NCBI GenBank assembly: GCA_011503125.2
Contig: WWBZ02000073.1
Coordinates: forward strand, 992,001-1,056,000
Origin: Botryosphaeria dothidea
Taxonomy: Eukaryota; Ascomycota; Dothideomycetes; Botryosphaeriales; Botryosphaeriaceae
DNA: 64,000 nt
Direction: 5' to 3'
Part shown: positions 44,899 to 54,964 of the stretch, in pieces
How positions within the stretch are numbered: the stretch's first letter is position 1
Layout: each line of letters begins with the position of its first letter
Notes under the pieces: generated by a model
Seen by the model: only the letters and a program-made list of their open reading frames with translations
What the model was told of the DNA's origin: nothing
Database searches by the model: none
Program-made: the position numbers and the translations under genes

Positions 44899-45852
44899 CT
44901 ATCTTCTCGAGCCACCCGCGGGAGCACCGCGTGTCCTTGACTTGCCTTTCCTGGCGGCAGCCCGCTGTGCATACTTCTCCAATTCCTGTTCATCGAGCTC
45001 CTTCTCCTTGTCCTCTGGCAGCAGACTGCCCTCAATTGTGATGAAACCTCTGTCGTTCTCCGTGCGCGGCGAAGAGTCGAAATCGCGGATGCGGAACTTA
45101 ATCAAGCCATCCACCTTCTTGCCCTGTGAGTCCACAAAGTAACCCTGCGCGGCGGAGTTCTGCGCAGCATCGTCCACCATCTCGTCATCCGCAGATTCTC
45201 CGGCCTCGACCCACGTCCAATCCTCAGGCAGCCTCTTGCGGTCGATGCTCGCGGAGAACAGGTTCCAGCAGACCAAACCCAGATGGCTCTCGTTCTGCAG
45301 GTTCACGGACCCTTCAATCCAGATGCCCTTGCGCGGGCGCAGCACCACGAAGTCGGCGGTCACCCAGACGAATGAGGCGGCGAACTCGTTGATGGAGCGG
45401 GCGAGCACGGGGCCATCGGGGCCGGCGGCGGCGGGGCCTTCGGACAGGCGGGCATTGTGGTAGGCCAGCACGACGCCCTTGAGCGGCGGGTAGTAGGTCA
45501 GGAGCAACGGCGACAAGTGCTCGGCGCACAGCGCGTTGAGCGGGTACTTCTGACCGATGGAGGCGAGCGGTAGGTAGAGCGATGCGATCTGCTGGGCGAA
45601 GGGCGAGGTATCCGAGTCCGCTGTCGTCGCCGCGGCTGCGGCCTTCTTCTGGAGGCTGGGGCGGGTGGACTTCTTCGGCGTCGAGGTCGCGGCGTCTTCT
45701 GTTGCGGGGCGCGGCTTCTTGGTGGGCGATTGTTGCGCCTGCTCCTCCTCACGCTGGCGCTTCTTGGATTTCTTTTCCGATTTATCCTTCTTGTGCTTGT
45801 GGGACTTCTTCACAGCGACGGGCGAGGTCGCGGTCATGGTCTCGGTCGACAT
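44899..45852 (-). CDS. RPA43: RNA polymerase I subunit Rpa43
   Basis: A single-exon gene of 317 aa. Rpa43 (Rpa43/Rpa14 stalk) recruits the initiation factor Rrn3 to RNA polymerase I in the nucleolus. Evidence: an N-terminal basic, Lys-rich disordered segment (KKSHKHKKDKSEKKSKKRQRE), then the stalk N-terminal domain DTSPFAQQIASLYLPLA, GIVLAY-type turn LKGVVLAYHNARL, then FVWVTADFVVLRPRKGIWIEGSVNLQNESHLGLVCWNLFSA, which is the S1/OB-fold of this subunit, and DRKRLPEDWTW with GYFVDSQGKKVDGLIKFRIRDFD, a well-conserved end of that domain, and a charged tail. I start at 45852 (MSTETMTATSP); the frame is open to 45990, but the extra 46 residues are His/Arg-rich without conservation. Confidence 0.93.
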   Translation of the reverse strand: MSTETMTATSPVAVKKSHKHKKDKSEKKSKKRQREEEQAQQSPTKKPRPATEDAATSTPKKSTRPSLQKKAAAAATTADSDTSPFAQQIASLYLPLASIGQKYPLNALCAEHLSPLLLTYYPPLKGVVLAYHNARLSEGPAAAGPDGPVLARSINEFAASFVWVTADFVVLRPRKGIWIEGSVNLQNESHLGLVCWNLFSASIDRKRLPEDWTWVEAGESADDEMVDDAAQNSAAQGYFVDSQGKKVDGLIKFRIRDFDSSPRTENDRGFITIEGSLLPEDKEKELDEQELEKYAQRAAARKGKSRTRGAPAGGSRR

Positions 45853-46138
45853 GGCGGGCGGAGTGGTGAGCAATTGGGCGGAGTGAACGACGGCGCGGTG
45901 GTGATGGTGGAGCGCCGCACTTTTTTCTGAGGCGCGCGAGCTGCGTCGAAGGCGGTGAGCCGGAGAGGTTTCTGCCTGTCGGCGAAACATGAGGCCGGCC
46001 GGCCTTTGTGTGTGCCTCAGGCATCAAGCGAGAACCCCGGGCTTGCCCCGAGCTTTGAGCTCCATCTGGCATCATCCCGCAGCACCCTAACATCCATGCC
46101 GCCGCCGTTGTTGCTGTCTGTCGCTACCTCCTCCAAAC
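45853..46138. promoter_or_regulatory. shared divergent promoter, RPA43 and J-domain gene
   Basis: Only 286 bp separate the starts of two divergently transcribed genes, so the core promoters must share this interval. It is GC-rich without an evident TATA box. A ribosome-biogenesis-type motif was not identified by eye. Confidence 0.65.
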
Positions 46139-47390
46139 ATGGCCGGCAGCAACCAGTTCCTGTCCTTCCTCGGGTGGTTCTTCTTGCCCACAGTACGTTC
46201 TCACCACAATGATTGTAGCATACACTCTAATCTAATTTTCTCACCAGGTCGTTGGATACATCCAGTCCTTTCTCTACGCTCTCTTCATCCGCGCCGGCGA
46301 CCCACGCCCACAATACGGCAGCCCCAAGTTTATAAGGCACAGGAAGATCATCCACACCTTGGTCATTGTCGCCTACCTTTTCTACACCATCTATGAAGCA
46401 GACTGGGAGCTTCAACGCCAGGGCAACTTCTACCAGGCCCTGGGTGTGCCTATCGACGCCAGCGAAAGGACTATACAGTCGAAGTTTCGCAGGCTGTAAG
46501 AAATCTATAGAGCGACTCGTTTCCCGTCACAACTGCTTATACTCCGTAGAACGGTGCTCCACCACCCTGATAAGGTTATCGCCGCCGAAGCTCGACCCGC
46601 CGCCGAAAGATACTATGTCTACCTAAAGCTTGCTCGCGATACCCTCGCCGACCCGGCGAAGCGCTTTGCGTACGACCGTTTCGGCCCCGACATGCTGGAG
46701 TGGAAGCACTGTGTCACAGTCCATGATTATATCATGCATGGCGTCCAGAAGAATGCGCCTTCATACTTGGGTGGTGGCGTTGTCATGATAATGCTGGGCA
46801 TGCTTGGTTATTTCGAACATGGACGCTACGTAAGCCTTTCCCAAGATCAGTGTGGCAGGACTAGTGCTGAATTAAATACATAGTGGCGCTACCTCATCTT
46901 CGCTGCTCTAATTACCCTAGAAGCACACACCATGACCCGCCCCGAAGTCCCTGTCTTTCTCACGAAGCTCATCAATCCGCTGCTTTCGACTTTCAAGCTT
47001 CACCCGCCATTTATATCCTTCCAGATGCTCACAATTGTCCGTAAAGGGACTGTTGCGCTCTTCGTCGCCATGAACCAACTCGCACCTGTGCTGCAAGACC
47101 CGCGCCGAGCTATGCAAGCCCAGAACAATGCCGCCGCACAACAAGAGCAGCTCAACCGCTTGCAAAGGTTGCTTGTCGATACTGATGCGGACGCGATGCG
47201 TCTGATCGGTCTCGAGACCATGCCATTCCAGGATGAAGAGGGCGAGGGTGCGAAGGAACTAAGGGGGAAGATGAAGGACTGGATCGTCCAAAACAGCATC
47301 AAGAATGATCCTCAAGTCAGAAATGCAGTAGGACAGCTTGTCGCGAAGAGACGACAGAATGCGCCGCCAGGTGCAAGAGGGACAACTTGA
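46139..47390 (+). CDS. membrane-anchored J-domain protein
   Basis: Four exons, 46139-46192, 46248-46495, 46550-46829 and 46884-47390, join in frame to 362 aa. The J domain is formed across the second and third exons: GNFYQALGVPIDASERTIQSKFRRL then TVLHHPDK, with the HPD motif that stimulates Hsp70 ATPase, followed by YYVYLKLARDTLADPAKRFAYDRFG. Hydrophobic segments flank it: one spanning the first junction (FLGWFFLPT|VVGYIQSFLYALF), IIHTLVIVAYLFYTIYE, LGGGVVMIMLGMLGYF and RYLIFAALITLEA, so it is an integral membrane protein, probably of the ER with the J domain in the cytosol. Downstream is a long helical segment (about 190-290) and a C-terminal charged tail. It resembles Erj/Sec63-like fungal J-proteins in layout but not in detail; the cognate Hsp70 is unknown. 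Confidence 0.9.
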
Positions 47391-48702
47391 GATAGATTGC
47401 ATAGAGACATTGATCTGTTTCTTGATTTTTGTATGAACTTATGAACACTTGCTACTCAGTATTATGTGGCTTATCTTCAAAATGCTGCAAATGCCCTTAC
47501 CATGGGAAGGTGAAGCATCCTCTGGGATGTGAGTGTTTAGGGAGACCGATTTCACTCACGTCCGGCCGAGTGCTTCGACTCCCTACGCGCGCGCCCTTGC
47601 TGTTTCAATACTATTAGAACCGACCTCGTAGCCGTTGGCGGTTGTGATCAAAATGATACACATGGTTTCGTGGGGATGGCACTGCCCTAGGGGTTTCAGC
47701 ATGATTTTAAATTGATGTTATCGCTTTTCATTCATGGTATCGCTATCAATGATCGTTCCCACTGTAGCGATGGCTCTAGATAGGAAAGCGTAGGACTCTG
47801 TTGCTTGGATTATGCCTGTTGACCACGAGTCTGTGGTGATATATTCATGAGCCAAGATTTGATGGAAAGTAGTATATCGCTGTTTCTGTGCTCGAACTTG
47901 GGTCGAATAATGTCTTCCAACGGCCCCATTTCGTTGGAGCGCGTTGCCTGTAGCGAAGTTCCCCATCCCCGAAGCCGAATGTTTTCCTTTCCTTTCTAGA
48001 ATCTCTGGAAGCCAAGCTGGGGGAGGAAGACTAGGTCAAAACGAGGACACTAAAATCGGCACCTGCAGCAACAATCCGGGCTGCCAATGGATGGATTACA
48101 TGGCGGAGCTTTCTCCGGAAGGATGACGATCCTTGTGTGCCCGCCCTAACTTAACCCTCATGCCTTAGATTTTTCTTTGATGTCATGAACGTATGACTAT
48201 CAGCGACTATTCGTGGCACGGCTTTTTCTGGATTCCAATGTAGCATGATGTTGTAGCACGTCTTTATCTGCAAAAGAAATCGCCGGATGATTTCGACTGT
48301 CCAGTTGGACATTGTTAAATCTCGCTCTAGGAGTATCAAAGGTGATATCGTTGCATCTCTGTAGCACAAGGGCTAACAAAGTAGAAAGCCAGGTACAGTA
48401 AGGGAGTGCACCGAGAGTCGATGCTTCTGTCGTCATTCTCTCTGCTTTATACCAATTACTGAATCTCAAAGCCCTCCATATTCAGCAGTGTCTCTCTCGC
48501 CTTTGACGTCTGGCGAATCCTAACTACTTGTCAATTTCAAAGCTACAACGAATGCTTTCAACTTCTATTCATGTAGCACGCCGGGCTTCATGCTCCTGAT
48601 ACAGTACGCCGGAAAGTCCCAAATGCACGCACGTTGAGCCCAGCCAACGCCGCGTCATGAGCAGAGCTAGACGCCATAACAACGCACGCTAGAACCACTC
48701 AT
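47391..48702. other. convergent intergenic region
   Basis: About 1.3 kb between convergently transcribed J-domain (+) and oxidoreductase (-) genes. Both 3' UTRs should be here. Sequence is AT-rich with no supported frame. Confidence 0.55.
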
Positions 48703-49677
48703 TCAAACCGCGCCGGCCGCGGCCCTCCTCGCGAAACTCTCCTCCAGAACCTGCCTCAAGCTCTTCGGCGGCGTCCCCGTCAAGAACTCGATGTCGCCGC
48801 TGATGACCTCCATCTCGCCCAGCCGCGCCGCCTTGCCGAAGCTGACCATGTCCGAGCTGTTCCACGGATATCCGCCCACCACCAGGTCGTCGACGGGCTC
48901 GCGCGGGATGCCCAGGCCGTCAAACATGGCGAACATCTCGTCGTCGGTCAGGGCCTCGAACTTGACGCCGTCGGGCCCCTTGCCGGCGACCTCGCCCATC
49001 ATGCGCGCCGCGTCGCGCCAGGTCAGCAGCTCGGGCCCGGTGATGTCGTACGCGCGGTTGGCGTGGGGCTCCGGGTGCGCCAGCACGGCGACGGCGGCGG
49101 CAACGCAGTCCTCGCGCGCGACGAAGGCCATCTTGCCGTCGCCGGCGTTGGACTTGAGCACGCCCGACTCGCACGCCGAGGGCGCGGCGATGTCGGCCAT
49201 GGCGTTGGCGTACTGGGCGTCGCGCAGCGCGGTCCAGGCGAGGCCGGAGGCGCGCAGCATGGCCTCGGTGCCGCGGTGCTCGCGGCCGACGAGCGCGGTG
49301 GGGTGCTCGCGCTCGGCGGAGATGATGGACGTGTAGACGACGTGCCGCACGCCCGCGGCCGCGGCCGCGTCAATGGCCGTCTGGTGCTGCGGCAGGCGCG
49401 CGCCCGCCCGCGACGTGCTGATCAGCAGCATCGTGCCCGCGCCCGCGAAGGACGCCGCCAGCTGCGCCACCGGGTCGTCGAAGGACCCTTGTCGGATCGA
49501 GAGGCCGCGGGCAGCGTATGCGGACAGCTTTTGCGGCTGGCGCGTCAGCAGCAGGAGGGACGAGGGTGGTATTCCGCGTTCGAGTAGGCGGTCGACGGCT
49601 TGACGGCCGTACTGGCCGGAGGCGCCCGTGACGAGGATCTTGTCGGTGCCGTTGATGATTGTGTCGGCGGCTGCCAT
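48703..49677 (-). CDS. NmrA/QorB-type NAD(P)H oxidoreductase
   Basis: A single-exon gene of 324 aa, an atypical short-chain dehydrogenase of the NmrA or quinone-oxidoreductase (QorB) group. The nucleotide-binding motif is TGASGQYGR near residues 17-25, preceded by the strand ILV. Further signatures are LLLLTRQPQKLSAYAARG (the loop after the second strand), GSFDDPVAQLAASFAGAGTMLLISTS, VVYTSIISAEREHPTA (with the usual tyrosine/serine area), FVAREDCVAAAVAVLA and RAYDITGPELLTWRDAARMM, which is typical of QorB-type proteins. The enzyme probably reduces a quinone or small carbonyl compound with NAD(P)H; NmrA relatives instead sense redox state. It is GC-richer than its neighbours, intronless and has strong bacterial-like similarity in motif. 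Upstream sequence has no better start than MAAADTIINGTDK. Confidence 0.9.
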   Translation of the reverse strand: MAAADTIINGTDKILVTGASGQYGRQAVDRLLERGIPPSSLLLLTRQPQKLSAYAARGLSIRQGSFDDPVAQLAASFAGAGTMLLISTSRAGARLPQHQTAIDAAAAAGVRHVVYTSIISAEREHPTALVGREHRGTEAMLRASGLAWTALRDAQYANAMADIAAPSACESGVLKSNAGDGKMAFVAREDCVAAAVAVLAHPEPHANRAYDITGPELLTWRDAARMMGEVAGKGPDGVKFEALTDDEMFAMFDGLGIPREPVDDLVVGGYPWNSSDMVSFGKAARLGEMEVISGDIEFLTGTPPKSLRQVLEESFARRAAAGAV

Positions 49678-50627
49678 TGTAGGTTATGCGGTGGTGTGGG
49701 ATTTGTGCAGTGTCCCTGAGGGGTGAGGATACGGCAAAGTGCTAATACTGACTGTTTGACTGGAGAACAGAGACGCAGACAAAGAAGACGATGGTATTCT
49801 AGACAGATGTGCAAAACGAGCGTTGGATTCTTGATAACGTGCACACGTAGTTGAATAGTGCGAAAACAGGACCCACCATATACTACACACCACCACGGCG
49901 CGCCGGACAGGGAGTGGTCAGCCGCACGGTTACACGCGAGCATGGGGATGGATATGACCTGTCGCTCTCGGTCCGGAACAATTCTCGCACATCGTTTGGG
50001 CAGTCAGTTCTGGAAGCTGAGGGCCAAGATGCGCACTCCTTGAAGCGGGACGGCGTCTGACCTTACGGCGGAGGTGAAAAAAAGATGGGGCGCGCCGCGG
50101 GACGTCCAAGGGTCGCTCTGCGCTCCGGGGCCGGTCCGGCCGTGCGGGCGAAATCTCGGCTGTCAGATGGACTGTCCGAGTGGGTCAGCGAGAGATCGAG
50201 TGTTGCCGTTCCGATGCCGCGATGCGGGAGCAAGAGAAGTAAGAGGAACTACTCTAACTGGAAAGGTGGGGTTGACTGCTGCGCCGCACGGCCTATCCTG
50301 CCAGCACTGACACCCGGCCTATAGGGCCCAGACCGGCGCGCCCGCAAGTGCCGTGCTGCTTTCGCTGTCGATCGATGCAATGCCGTCAAGTGCCAGTCCG
50401 GCACCCAAGCCTCTAGTGTGCACGTCAACAGCAATGCATGACACTCGTATTCGGACCTTTCCAATCGCTTGCAGCTCCTACTTAATACGAGTAGCTTCTT
50501 TGAATCGCAACTATGGCGTTCCCGGAACAGCCGAATTCGCCGACCAGGAAACACTTCAATAAACCAAGATCTCGGTTGGCAGCAAAGTAAAAAATAGTCA
50601 AGACCGCCAATCAGCGGGCCCTCCGCC
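49678..50627. other. intergenic region
   Basis: Space between two minus-strand genes, with the oxidoreductase promoter and the PhyH 3' UTR. No coding sequence is supported, despite several small overlapping frames. Confidence 0.55.
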
Positions 50628-52391
50628 TTAGAAAACACCCTCCACCGGCTCCTGTTGGCTGAAGTCGTATGCGTTACCGTACGGCCTGTTCAGGTACCGT
50701 TTCTCAATCTCTGTCTCCGGCATGAAGGTTCCTTGTACCTGTAGACCAGTCTTGTCACTGCTTAGACAAGGCGCCAGCTCTTCATCGAACTCCACGAACA
50801 TCGGATTGCGGTACCACGGCGCGAAGTGAACTGTCAGCAGAAAACTCTGTTTCAGTATACGAGAAACAAGAAGGCGGCAGGATGCACTTAGACCGCTCCT
50901 CCAGGCGTCCCAAATATGTCTGCAGATGGACTTACTCATAGCAAGCATGACCCGTGGATCCTTCGATAAGTTGGGCATCCCGCCGTGCCCTAAAAGACGT
51001 AGGATCAGCTCAACGGACGCTGCTCGTTCCGGATCCGAAAGCCCCTCTCGTTCTCCCACTCTCGAGGGCGGCGACCAGCGACTCAACTGACACCTTCTGT
51101 ACCGGAAGACAATCACAGCACACATCTGCAATTACCGCGATCGTCACGGACATCTACTGGAACTGTTGTCGAGATCCAACATCCAAACTTTGGGCCACGA
51201 CGAAACAGACAGCGTCGCACTTAAGGAAGAAGGGTCCACGAGACGAGCCACGAGCCTGGCTTGGGTAAAAATAGGAAATTGCGGCCGCGCCTATGCAGTC
51301 GAAGTTTTCAGGACGGAGAGATGAGCTAACAATAATTTGAACTCATCTCGACGATTCGAAAGCACAGGCACCACCACGTTCCTATTCTCCCCACACCACA
51401 CACAGTGATATCTCACCTAAGCCAGGGACAGATCCAAGAAGATCTGCTTGCCGCTCAAGACTTCCTCCGCACTCACGATGAGGGGCTAGGGGGCACACTC
51501 ACAAAGTCTCAGATCCCTCACTACCACCGCGCCTTTCTTGATGAGCGGCTGAGCGGGCGGCCGCTCACTCCTCCTCGCCTCCAGCAGATCCTCCTTGATC
51601 CGCCCGCTTGCCCTCTCGCCATGGCGCCCTTCCTGGACGGACAAGTCGGAACCCGTGTGGGTGCCGAGCCAGACCTCGGTAGACCCGTTCTCCGGCGTCA
51701 TCGTCACGAGCGGCACGTTGACAACGAGCGCGAACGGCGACTTCGGGTGGTCGAAGTCGGCGTCCGTGTGCGTCGGCTGGGCTGCCGGCGGGCTGTCGGC
51801 CGTCGGCGGCAGCGCCGTGTTGCCCGACACAAAACTCAGGCGCGGAAGAGGGCCCAGGGTTGTGCTGGTGACTTGAGTGACGATTGGATCTAAAAGACAC
51901 AGTCAGCGAGGAAGATTGAGGTTGAAAAGTCCTGGAGGAAATTTGGAAGGAAGAAGGACGTGTGGAGAAGAGAGCTAGAGCAAGCTTTAAGGAAAAGGAG
52001 CAAACTAACTGACGAAGATAGAAGGATCCCACCATTTTTTCATCATTGGCGGGTCTTGCTGAATGTTGCCTTTATTGTAATTGAACGGCCCTTCGTCCCC
52101 CAACGCCTGGAGGGCGTATGCGTCCCCGACCATCTTCTCGTTAAGTTGATCCAGTCTCTCGTGCTTGATCAGATCCTCCAATACGACGAGCCCATCGCGA
52201 TGGAGAGCACGCGTCACGACTTCCACATTGCACCAGTTCAGACTCCCAGCACTCACCTCGTCTTTGGATACTCGAATCGATATAGGCGTAGAAGGTAGGG
52301 ATGTCAAAGAGGCGAAAAGGCGGATGGAATTGGCGAGTTTTGCAGCGGGTCGTACCGCTGGCACAACTCTGCACACTTGACGGGCGAACAT
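50628..52391 (-). CDS. phytanoyl-CoA dioxygenase-type Fe(II)/2-oxoglutarate oxygenase
   Basis: Four exons, 52391-52010, 51889-51503, 50989-50936 and 50830-50628, join in frame to 341 aa. The PhyH family hydroxylates acyl-CoAs or, in fungi, many secondary metabolites. The metal facial triad is visible: His 168 and Asp 170 in QPTHTDADF, and a distal His at 258 in LWHGGMPNLS, followed by a 2-oxoglutarate-arginine region KDPRVMLAM. The N-terminal fold has VEVVTRALHRDGLVVLED, the characteristic opening of the family. The last exon ends with IHFAPWYRNPMFVEFDEEL. The N-terminus (MFARQVCRVVPAVRP...) is Arg/Ala-rich, suggesting mitochondrial targeting, but it could be a leader of unknown use. The second intron (50990-51502) is 513 nt, far longer than any other in the window, and could hide a small alternative exon. 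Confidence 0.85.
50990..51502 (-). other. unusually long intron of the PhyH gene
   Basis: The GT donor is after the CTT T codon and the AG acceptor precedes GGCACGG, so the splice restores RLWHGGMP in frame. At 513 nt it is several times longer than typical introns here (49-120 nt). Nothing inside has clear coding content or a repeat. Confidence 0.65.
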
Positions 52392-53683
52392 CTCGATATA
52401 TCCACAATGAAACTCGAAGAAAAAGGTGTTATCTGATTCACAGTCTGCTCGACTTTCTACAGCTCCTTAAATAGCCGCCGTTGCGCTTTCGCCGCGATCT
52501 ACGTAGATCGCGCGGAGGGCGCGTTTCCTCTTCTAGTTATGCACCCGCGAATGCGGGGAAAGATTGCCCGCGGCCCGAAATATGGAGCCTCAACAAAGCC
52601 TCGCTTCCACCTGGGGCATCAAGATCCTATCTGCAGAAATTGAATAGTTGTGTATAGCACACATCAAGAGTGTGATTTCGGCGCACCTGACTGGTTGCAG
52701 TTAGTCTGCGATCTCGGCACTGGGTCGGTACCTGGAAGTTAAGAAAAGGCGATGCTCGGCGGCCTCGCTTGTCTTTGCATGGTGCGGTCCCGAGCGATCG
52801 GGCATTGAGATGCTAGAGCAGGAGAGAAAGGTCTCTCTTGAAAAACAAAATTGAAAGAGAGGGGGGGGGGGGGGGGGGGGGCGGCAGCTGGAAAACAATC
52901 GAGCAGAGGAGATGTCTCCTGAGAGTGGCTCCAGAAATCTGCGCGGCTCCGAAAGCAGCTGACAATTTTTTTTTCATCATATGTAGTGCATACTACGACT
53001 ACAGCAGACGTGACCCAGTGCTGTGGAGGTGGGAGCGTCATACTCGCCAACTCGGCATGACAGGCGAGGGAAGGGATGCCTGTTCTTGGCAAGGTGGTTC
53101 TTTGTGGGACATGAGAACTGTAATCCGCATTCCGATACGACTTGACCCACGCGACACCTTGGAGTGCCATCGTTTGCCACATTATTGCTCCTCCGGTTGC
53201 CAGCCTTCCAAATTGCGATTGACCTCCTGACACTTCACCACTGTGAGAGGTCCCATGCGATATTGAGGCGTAGGTGTGGCAGTTGCATCGCCCACAAGAG
53301 TCCCAGACCATCTTATAGGGTCAGGAATTGTGGATCTTGCGTAACGTCAGCATTGCACCCGCAGCCTCGCCTCAACCTTGCCAGAGCGGCCGTTGCCAAG
53401 CCGGCAAGGCAGATTACATGCAGCAGCGTCGAGACCTGCAGTCAGCCCTGGTCGTCTGACTCTTTGACGTGTCGGCAATCCAAGCTCATCCCTGCATCCG
53501 CGTCCGGCGCGGTCTCCCGAGGCAGGAATTGTTACACTGCTGTGCGCCTCTCCCGCCGCTTCGCACCGTTGCTCCCGTCAAACCTGCAGGTGACAGCTCA
53601 CAGGTGACACAGAGCGCGGCGAAGTGCATTCCTTCCTCTCCCCTGACAGCAGGGCTGGCCGCGGCACACGCGGTTCTGAGACA
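52392..53683. other. intergenic region with poly-G tract
   Basis: About 1.3 kb between the PhyH start and the Mdm12 3' end, both on the minus strand. It holds a long poly-G run and no supported coding frame. A TATA-like TTAAATA (about 52466) lies 75 bp upstream of the PhyH start. Confidence 0.55.
52861..52881. repeat. poly-G tract of 21 bases
   Basis: An uninterrupted G run on the plus strand, preceded by GAAAGAGA. It could form a G-quadruplex and is often a sequencing or assembly weak point; the length may be inexact. Confidence 0.85.
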
Positions 53684-54964
53684 TCAGACAAGGAATGTCC
53701 AGAAGCTTGGATAGACAAATTCATCCTCGAAAATGCGGCGAACTTGGTCCAAGATGAATTTTTCGACCTTCCCCACGTTCTTCAGCACTTGTTTCCCTTG
53801 CTCTTTCTGGCCGATTTCGCTTTCGACCTTAATCTCTTCGAGAAGGCCGCCAGGTGCGGTCCGACGAGCCTTTTGATTGGCGGGGGAAGAGTGATCGTCG
53901 GTGGTGCTGCCCTCTCGGGGCTCTGCACCAATCAGAGCCTCTGCATCTTCTGGAGATAAGAAACAGAAATGCGCTCGCTTCTTGATGTAAGCTAGGATTG
54001 CGACCCCGTCAAACGTCAGGCCGGTAACGGTAAGCTTGAGTGGTATTCCGACAAAGCTTGGCATGGGATAGTCAAGCAGGATTTCCGCGGTGAGCACCAT
54101 CTTGATGTCTCCTGAGTAACGTACATGCGCGACGACTTGGAGATCTTCGGGGCTAGCCTCTCGCAGGCGTGGGGTAGGTGACGGCGAGGAGCGGTCACTG
54201 TCGCGCCGTTGATTCGCATACTCATTAGCATCCGAGCCAGACCCGCGTTCGTGTTGGTGCTGACTCTGCGGGCGCGAATCCAAATCGGCGGTGGATGGCG
54301 TGTTGGAGCTGATTGATGCCGAGTGGTCGCGCGGCGTATGTGGTCGGTCCGCATGATTGTAGTCATGCCATCCGTTTTGAAACTGTGCGCCTGCTACGGC
54401 AGCAAAGGGAGTAGTAGTACCTGACAAGCCGGCTCCGAGAGGCAGATGGAAGTAGCTCATGTTCGAAGTACCACCGGGAATGCCAGGCGTGGGTTCTCTG
54501 GAGAGGGAGTTGCCCAGCTGCTCGCCGAGGGCTAGTCCACTGCGCAGCCCCGACAGGCGCGGATCTATCGGGCCTGGACGGGCCTGGTTCCATCGGTGTT
54601 GTTCTTGGGGCTTTTCATCTTTGAAGCGCTGCTGCTTGCGTGCGTGCGACGTCTTCGCGGGGTCATTGCCCGCCACCGCAGCGCCTGTAGCCGCATCGGT
54701 GGCGTCATCGTCGGGCGGGTCCTCGTCGTCGTCGTCGTCGTCCTCCTCCTCCTCGTAGAAGTCGGGCAACGGGTCACATATATCCTTAATCTCGATCCCC
54801 GGAGCAACATTGCCGAAGTCGAACGAGTGGACCTTGACGGAGCGGATGAAGCGCGGCAGAGTAATCTGCTGGAAGCGCTCATGGATGAAGCTGCGCACAG
54901 CCTCGGCGGACGCAGCGCCGTCGGGGCCGCCAGTGAGCGTTTCCCAGTTGATGTCGATCGACAT
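53684..54964 (-). CDS. MDM12: ERMES complex subunit Mdm12
   Basis: A single-exon gene of 426 aa. Mdm12 is a cytosolic SMP-domain lipid-binding protein that tethers mitochondria to the ER in the ERMES complex with Mmm1, Mdm34 and Mdm10. The N-terminal [16 protein letters not shown] and [26 protein letters not shown] are the conserved Mdm12 start, then [19 protein letters not shown], an acidic Asp/Glu run coded by GAT/GAG trinucleotides, and a long disordered insert rich in Ser/Gln/Arg (about 110-260). The second SMP half resumes at [43 protein letters not shown] and ends with [17 protein letters not shown]...[28 protein letters not shown], a near-exact family C-terminus. The length is normal for filamentous fungi. 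Confidence 0.96.
   Translation of the reverse strand: MSIDINWETLTGGPDGAASAEAVRSFIHERFQQITLPRFIRSVKVHSFDFGNVAPGIEIKDICDPLPDFYEEEEDDDDDDEDPPDDDATDAATGAAVAGNDPAKTSHARKQQRFKDEKPQEQHRWNQARPGPIDPRLSGLRSGLALGEQLGNSLSREPTPGIPGGTSNMSYFHLPLGAGLSGTTTPFAAVAGAQFQNGWHDYNHADRPHTPRDHSASISSNTPSTADLDSRPQSQHQHERGSGSDANEYANQRRDSDRSSPSPTPRLREASPEDLQVVAHVRYSGDIKMVLTAEILLDYPMPSFVGIPLKLTVTGLTFDGVAILAYIKKRAHFCFLSPEDAEALIGAEPREGSTTDDHSSPANQKARRTAPGGLLEEIKVESEIGQKEQGKQVLKNVGKVEKFILDQVRRIFEDEFVYPSFWTFLV
54721..54758. repeat. trinucleotide repeat coding an acidic run in Mdm12
   Basis: The plus strand carries tandem CGTCGTCGTC and CCTCCTCCTC blocks, read on the minus strand as Glu and Asp codons in the Mdm12 acidic tract near residue 75. 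It is a slippage-prone coding microsatellite. Confidence 0.8.
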
